From: Rikenellaceae bacterium
Lineage (GTDB): Bacteria > Bacteroidota > Bacteroidia > Bacteroidales > Rikenellaceae
Direction: 5' to 3'
DNA: 47,478 nucleotides
NCBI GenBank assembly: GCA_031262465.1
Contig: JAISHQ010000103.1
Span: 1-47,478, forward strand
Numbering within the stretch: the stretch's first letter is position 1; each line of letters starts with the position of its first letter. Shown piece after piece: positions 43,207 through 47,478 of the stretch. A program made the position numbers and the translations under genes. Under the pieces are notes generated by a model. That model saw only the letters and a program-made list of their open reading frames with translations, searched no databases and was not told where the DNA came from.

Positions 43207-43653
43207 TTACTGCTTCGTTTCGTTGCTTCGGTTTTTCAGCAGGTCGCGAATTTCTTCGAGCAACACCACATCGTCCGGTTTGGGAGCCGGGGCGGCGGGT
43301 TGTTCTTCCTGTTTGCGTTTGAAGCTGTTAATCAGGCGGATAAAAAGAAAAACACACATCGCCACGATGAGGAAATCGAGGACATTTTGGATAAACATCC
43401 CGTAGTTAATTGTCGCCGGTTCCAGCGGCACGTTTCCGATCTGGAAGCGTTCGGGGATCGAAAGGACGACTTTCAAATCTTTGAAATCGACCCCGCCGAT
43501 CAACAGCCCGATCGGGGGCATCAGGATGTCGTTGACCAACGAGGAGATGATTTTGCCGAATGCGCCCCCGACGATCACGCCGACAGCCATGTCCAACATA
43601 TTGCCCTTCATGGCGAAGGTCTTGAAATCGGCCCAAAATTTACCGTTTGCCAT
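43207..43653 (-). CDS. mscL: Large-conductance mechanosensitive channel
   Basis: The 148-residue protein has the MscL layout: an amphipathic N-terminus ([27 protein letters not shown]), a first transmembrane helix with the pore-lining Gly and Val residues, a periplasmic loop, a second helix ([15 protein letters not shown]) and a charged C-terminal helical bundle ([13 protein letters not shown]). It opens under membrane tension to release solutes on hypo-osmotic shock. Confidence 0.96.
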   Translation of the reverse strand: MANGKFWADFKTFAMKGNMLDMAVGVIVGGAFGKIISSLVNDILMPPIGLLIGGVDFKDLKVVLSIPERFQIGNVPLEPATINYGMFIQNVLDFLIVAMCVFLFIRLINSFKRKQEEQPAAPAPKPDDVVLLEEIRDLLKNRSNETKQ

Positions 43654-43765
43654 AGTTTTTGCTTTTTAAGTGATTGTTTAAATGATAGGAAAAACGTTCA
43701 AAAGCAGTGCCACACCTACATTCTGCGACAAAAAAGAGATGAAGTGCCATTTTCCGGCTTTTTTG

Positions 43766-43773
43766 TAACTTTG
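43766..43773 (+). promoter_or_regulatory. -7 box of the M23/LysM gene
   Basis: TAACTTTG matches TAnnTTTG, 29 nt before the ATG. Confidence 0.55.
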
Positions 43774-43801
43774 TCCGGATGTGTAATACAACTATGCAGG
43801 C

Positions 43802-44872
43802 ATGAAATTTCCGCTAAACCTCCTTTTATCCCTCTGTGCGCTGACCCTTTTGGGGACGGGCTGTGCCCGGCGCAACTTGACACTCCGCCCCGAAACGGCA
43901 CCTGAGCGCACGATCGCCCCGGGCGGCGGCCCCGCTTTTGTCACCGACCGTTCGGCCACCCCGGCCATCCCCTCCGCCCCGCAGGCCGGGGAGGCATCGG
44001 CTGACACCCGTCCACAGGCAGAGAGCGCCCCGGTACGAAACCGGGCAAAGCGCGAGAGGGAGGTCGAAAAAACCGCTGTCGAAGAGACTATTACCCCGAT
44101 TCGGTTCACCGCCTCACAGAGCGAACACGTCCGCCTATCCGATTACGACCCCTTTGGCGAGGGGGACGAGCTGACGATCTCTTTGGCCGAACTCGGGCGC
44201 AATTTCTGTTACCCCTATCCGGGCAACCGGATTTCGGATTATGGGATGCGCGGGCGGTCGATGCACACCGGGGTCGACATCAAAGCCACGCCCAACGACA
44301 CGATCCGCGCGGCGTTGAGCGGTGTGGTGCGGATGTCGAAAACCTATTCGAGTTACGGCAACACGGTGGTCATTCGCCACCCGTGCGGCTTAGAGACGGT
44401 CTATACCCACAACGCGAAAAACCTCGTCAAAGTCAATGATATAGTCCGCGCAGGCGACCCCATTGCGCTGGCCGGACGCACGGGCCGGGCCACCACCGAG
44501 CACCTCCATTTCGAGGTGCGGGTGATGGGCGAGCACTTCGACCCGAACCTGCTCCTCAACACCGAGGCGCGGACTATTCAGCCGGGCACGCTTCGCCTGC
44601 GGCGGCAAAACGGGCGGATCACGGCCTCTAATTCCGCCTTACCCTCAAAGATTTCGGAAACGGTGCAAGCGGTTGCTCCCCGCGAGGCTCCGCAAGCCTC
44701 ACCCCAACGCGCCGCCACTGCAGAGGTACCCGTCGTCCACACCGTACAGCGGGGCGATACCCTCTATGCCATTGCCCGGAAATACGGCCTCACCGTCGAA
44801 CAACTTTGCCAGCTCAACGGCATCGCGCGGGAGGGCATCCTGAGCCTTGGGCAACAACTCAAATTAAAATAA
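43802..44872 (+). CDS. M23 peptidase and LysM lipoprotein
   Basis: The 356-residue protein has a lipoprotein signal ending LLGTGC and a Pro/Ala-rich spacer. Its LytM/M23 domain includes RGRSMHTGVDIKA (HxxxD) and EHLHFEVRV (HxH), so the zinc ligands are intact and it could cleave peptidoglycan. A C-terminal LysM repeat follows (VHTVQRGDTLYAIARKYGLTVEQLCQLNGI). Anchoring in the outer membrane with a wall-binding LysM suits a cell-separation or NlpD-like activator role. Its stop leads straight into repeat copy H. Confidence 0.92.
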   Translation: MKFPLNLLLSLCALTLLGTGCARRNLTLRPETAPERTIAPGGGPAFVTDRSATPAIPSAPQAGEASADTRPQAESAPVRNRAKREREVEKTAVEETITPIRFTASQSEHVRLSDYDPFGEGDELTISLAELGRNFCYPYPGNRISDYGMRGRSMHTGVDIKATPNDTIRAALSGVVRMSKTYSSYGNTVVIRHPCGLETVYTHNAKNLVKVNDIVRAGDPIALAGRTGRATTEHLHFEVRVMGEHFDPNLLLNTEARTIQPGTLRLRRQNGRITASNSALPSKISETVQAVAPREAPQASPQRAATAEVPVVHTVQRGDTLYAIARKYGLTVEQLCQLNGIAREGILSLGQQLKLK

Positions 44873-45065
44873 GGGGACTTCGAAAAATCCAAAATACTGC
44901 GTTACGCTCCCGAGGTAAATCGACGACAAGCCGAGAGCCATGTGAGCTTGCTCACAAATGGCCGAGGCGCGAAGGAGAAAAGCGAAGCTAAATGCTCGAG
45001 TACTTTAGTACACTGCGCTTTTGCTTCGGTCGCAAGCCTTGTCTTTTGAATTTTTGGAAGTCCCC
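44873..45065 (+). repeat. 3'-UTR element, copy H (with a 78-nt internal insert)
   Basis: Sense copy starting at the base after the stop codon. About 78 nt (44912-44989) interrupt it between the CTCCC and the AAATGCTCGAG parts. The insert holds a hairpin with arms GCCAT-GTGAGC and GCTCAC-AA-ATGGC (44937-44962). The right end reads TTTTTGGAAG instead of TTTTTAGAAG, which creates a TTTG box used by the next promoter. Confidence 0.88.
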
Positions 45066-45083
45066 ATAAAAGAAGTACCTTTA
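45053..45083 (+). promoter_or_regulatory. trxB promoter partly formed by the repeat
   Basis: TTTG (45053-45056, inside copy H) and TACCTTTA (45076-45083) are separated by 19 bp, 38 nt before the trxB start. Confidence 0.55.
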
Positions 45084-45121
45084 CTCCTTGTTTTTGCTAA
45101 ACATTAAACCATAATATCGCC

Positions 45122-46093
45122 ATGGAAACGGAAAAAGTAAGATGCCTGATTGTGGGCAGTGGCCCAGCCGGTTACACCGCCGCCCTCTATGCCGGGCGCG
45201 CCAACCTGTCGCCGGTCTTGTACGAGGGGATCACCCCCGGCGGGCAGTTGATGACCACCACCGAGGTCGAAAATTTTCCGGGTTACCCCGACGGGGTCTC
45301 CAGCTTTCAGCTGATGGAGGACCTCCGCAAACAGGCCGAACGCTTTGGTGCTGAGGTGCGTCGGGGTGTGGTGACAGCCGCCGACCTGAAAAATGGCCGA
45401 CCCTTCCGGGTGACGATCGACGGCAAGCAGGAGCTTTTGGCCGAGACGATCATCGTGGCCACCGGAGCCTCGGCGCGTTACTTGGGGTTGCCCTCCGAAA
45501 GCCGCTTTATGGGGATGGGGGTCTCGGGATGCGCTACCTGCGACGGGTTTTTCTACCGCCGGAAAAAAGTGGCCGTGGTCGGGGGCGGCGATACCGCCTG
45601 CGAAGACGCGATCTACCTCTCGGCACTGGCCGAAAAGGTCTACCTGATTGTGCGGAAAAACTACCTGCGCGCCTCCCAGATTTTGCAACAACGGGTGCGC
45701 GAAGTGGCTAATATCGAGGTGCTTTTCGAGTACAACACCAAAGAGGTGTTGGGCGACGAGAACGGAGTGACCGGGGCTTTGCTCGAAAAGGCCGACGGAT
45801 CGGAGCGGACGATTGCCATCGACGGCTTTTTTCTGGCCATCGGGCACCATCCCAACACAGGCCCCTTTGCCGACCAATTGGAGCTGACCGACGAGGGCTA
45901 CATCAAAACCTGGCCAGACACGACCGAAACCAGCGTCCGGGGGGTCTTTGCGGCGGGCGACATACAGGACCCGTGCTACCGGCAGGCCATTGTGGCGGCT
46001 GGGTCGGGGTGTATGGCGGCTCTCGATTGTGAACGCTTTTTGATGACCCACGGGGAGTCCGGCGGGGCATTGGCTTGTTCCCTGAATCAATAA
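45122..46093 (+). CDS. trxB: Thioredoxin reductase
   Basis: The 323-residue flavoprotein has the FAD loop VGSGPAGYTAALYAGRA at the N-terminus, GGQLMTTTEVENFPGYP, the redox pair GCATCDGF (CxxC), the NADPH loop VVGGGDTACEDAIYL and the C-terminal GVFAAGDIQDPCYRQAIVAAGSG. It moves electrons from NADPH to thioredoxin in the cytoplasm. The following LuxE-family gene starts 4 nt after its stop. Confidence 0.96.
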   Translation: METEKVRCLIVGSGPAGYTAALYAGRANLSPVLYEGITPGGQLMTTTEVENFPGYPDGVSSFQLMEDLRKQAERFGAEVRRGVVTAADLKNGRPFRVTIDGKQELLAETIIVATGASARYLGLPSESRFMGMGVSGCATCDGFFYRRKKVAVVGGGDTACEDAIYLSALAEKVYLIVRKNYLRASQILQQRVREVANIEVLFEYNTKEVLGDENGVTGALLEKADGSERTIAIDGFFLAIGHHPNTGPFADQLELTDEGYIKTWPDTTETSVRGVFAAGDIQDPCYRQAIVAAGSGCMAALDCERFLMTHGESGGALACSLNQ

Positions 46094-46097
46094 CAAA

Positions 46098-47075
46098 ATG
46101 ATCGACCCACAATCCATATTCTCTATCCAAAACACTGAGGAATTTCGCTCGGTTGCGCTGGAAGTTTTTCGCTTTCAGGCGGAACATTGCCCGCCCTACC
46201 GGGAATATGTTGCCCGTTGGGGCATCGACCCCGCTCAAGTGAGCGACATCGACCAAATCCCCTTCCTGCCGATCGAGTTTTTCAAGAGCCGCGACGTTTA
46301 TGCCGGGGCCAAAGAGCCTCAGATCGTCTTTACCAGCAGTGCGACCACCGGACAGGTGCCCAGCCGCCACCCGGTGGCCGATCTGTCGATTTACGAGCAG
46401 TCGTTCAGCCAAACGTTCTCCCTGTTTTACGGCGATCCGGCGGATTATTCGATCTTTGCCCTGTTGCCCAATTACTTGGAACGGAGCGGGTCGTCGTTGG
46501 TCTACATGGCCGATCGGCTCATGGCCATGGGCGAGGGCGGAGGTTTTTTTCTGCACGGATACAGCGAGTTGGTTCGACAAATGGAGGCCGCCGCCGGGCA
46601 AGGGCGCAAAATCCTGCTGTTGGGGGTGAGTTTCGCCCTGTGGGAGCTGGCCGAAAACTACCGATTTTCTCTGCCGGGGCTGACCGTCATGGAGACCGGC
46701 GGCATGAAAGGACGGCGCAAGGAGATCACCCGCGAGGAGTTGCACACGATTTTATGCCGCAGTTTCGGCGTAGAAAAAATCGCTTCGGAGTACGGGATGG
46801 CCGAATTGCTGTCGCAGGCCTATTCCGCCGGTGAGGGGCTTTTCCGCACTCCGCCGTGGATGGCCGTGCGCACGCGCGATGTGTACGACCCGACTTGCAC
46901 CCTGCCCGCCGGGCGGAGCGGAGGGATCAACGTCATCGACTTGGCCAACCTCTACTCCTGCTCGTTCATCGAGACTCAGGACATGGGAGTCCGTTATCCC
47001 GACGGCTCGTTCCGGGTATTGGGGCGTTTGGATAAGAGTGAAATTCGGGGATGCAACTTGATGATTTCAGAGTGA
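46098..47075 (+). CDS. LuxE/acyl-protein synthetase-family protein
   Basis: The 325-residue protein has the features of the LuxE acyl-protein synthetase family: IPFLPIEFFKSRDVY, the adenylate-site FTSSATTGQ, METGGMKGRRKEITREEL, and SEYGMAELLSQAYS. The family activates a carboxylate as an adenylate and transfers it to a protein or other acceptor. Bacteroidota members are not luminescence genes; the substrate is unknown. It lies just after trxB and overlaps the receptor gene. Confidence 0.85.
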   Translation: MIDPQSIFSIQNTEEFRSVALEVFRFQAEHCPPYREYVARWGIDPAQVSDIDQIPFLPIEFFKSRDVYAGAKEPQIVFTSSATTGQVPSRHPVADLSIYEQSFSQTFSLFYGDPADYSIFALLPNYLERSGSSLVYMADRLMAMGEGGGFFLHGYSELVRQMEAAAGQGRKILLLGVSFALWELAENYRFSLPGLTVMETGGMKGRRKEITREELHTILCRSFGVEKIASEYGMAELLSQAYSAGEGLFRTPPWMAVRTRDVYDPTCTLPAGRSGGINVIDLANLYSCSFIETQDMGVRYPDGSFRVLGRLDKSEIRGCNLMISE

Positions 47076-47478
47076 AAGGTTGGATCGTTGCTGGGTTGTT
47101 GCTAAGTGCGGGAAGTGCTTTGGCGCAGAGCGATGAACCCCTGCGCACGATCGACATCGAGCAGGTGGTGGTCGAGGCGGCTCGGCCTCTTTCGGGGATC
47201 GGGGTACAGAAAACCGCGTTGGATTCCGTCGTCCTGCGCGAGAATGTGACCAATAGCTTGGCTGATCTGCTCTCGCAAAATTCGACCCTTTTCATCAAAT
47301 CGTATGGTCGGGGGACGCTCTCGACCGCCTCGTTCCGGGGCACCGCTCCCTCCCACACCCGGGTCACGTGGAACGGCATGACGATCAATTCGCCCATGTT
47401 GGGCATGGTCGATTTTTCGATGATCCCCTCCTATTTTATCGACGAGGCCAGCCTCTACCACGGGGCAAGCTCTTTGGG
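47072..47478 (+). CDS. TonB-dependent receptor, N-terminal part (runs off the window)
   Basis: From GTG at 47072 the frame reads MKGWIVAGLLLSAGSALA, a signal peptide, then QSDEPLRTIDIEQVVVEA with a TonB-box-like IEQVVVEA. The plug domain follows, with LADLLSQNSTLFIKSYGRG, STASFRGTAPSHTRVTWNG and DFSMIPSYFIDEASLYHG. The protein is cut by the window end. GTG overlaps the upstream TGA in a GTGA arrangement and gives a cleaner signal than an in-frame ATG at 47051. Transported substrate unknown; the LuxE-family neighbour is not enough to decide. Confidence 0.85.
   Translation, partial: MKGWIVAGLLLSAGSALAQSDEPLRTIDIEQVVVEAARPLSGIGVQKTALDSVVLRENVTNSLADLLSQNSTLFIKSYGRGTLSTASFRGTAPSHTRVTWNGMTINSPMLGMVDFSMIPSYFIDEASLYHGASSL

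Overview
The window is a chromosomal segment of a Bacteroidota bacterium, most likely order Bacteroidales. The evidence is the fused lpxC-fabZ gene, promoters of the TAnnTTTG type with a TTTG box about 20 bp upstream, an aerotolerance (bat) operon, a GIHH-type isoleucyl-tRNA synthetase, FKBP lipoproteins, a RhuM-Fic protein and TonB-dependent receptor logic. By eye the GC content is in the mid-50s, which would suit an Alistipes/Rikenellaceae-like lineage, but I cannot fix the genus. I see no prophage, CRISPR array, rRNA or intact insertion sequence.

Layout. 1-4200: a Gfo/Idh/MocA oxidoreductase cut by the window edge, a hairpin-rich repeat, then a tightly overlapping trio (family 2 glycosyltransferase, DUF4922 GalT/HIT-like protein, SpoIID-like protein). 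4190-14305: c-di-AMP synthase, aspS, tadA, a TPR protein, an operon plsY / RhuM-Fic / membrane methyltransferase, a YitT-family protein, an MBL-fold lipoprotein, a beta-barrel protein and an RsmI-type methylase. 14417-20680: the bat operon (moxR, DUF58, DUF4381-like, TPR batC-like, batA, batB) ending in a peptide deformylase homologue. 20817-28373: two FKBP lipoproteins, ileS, a dksA-like gene, an S24-type regulator with a degenerate protease site, and ribE. 28493-36331 and on to 37171: thrS-infC, then on the minus strand rpsU, xerC and hpf, an HhH protein and a TonB-C-like protein, then lpxC-fabZ and lpxA. 37295-41925: rimP-nusA-infB. 42303-47478: tRNA-Glu, a SIMPL protein, mscL, a LysM/M23 lipoprotein, trxB, a LuxE-family protein and the start of a TonB-dependent receptor.

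The coding content is mostly housekeeping: translation, lipid A and phospholipid synthesis, envelope maintenance and redox balance. The unusual content is in the intergenic DNA. One family of about 120-bp elements occurs seven times, plus one 5' fragment. Every copy sits immediately 3' of a gene in the sense orientation. Three copies supply the stop codon, three lie upstream of an intrinsic terminator, and the stems show compensatory base changes. It looks like a mobile, structured 3'-UTR element, and it is the best candidate here for an undescribed system. A second hairpin-cluster family, a MITE-like palindrome and a box shared by the 3' ends of infC and infB add to this. The infC-hpf junction looks like a rearrangement point that separated thrS-infC from rpmI-rplT and hpf from tuf.
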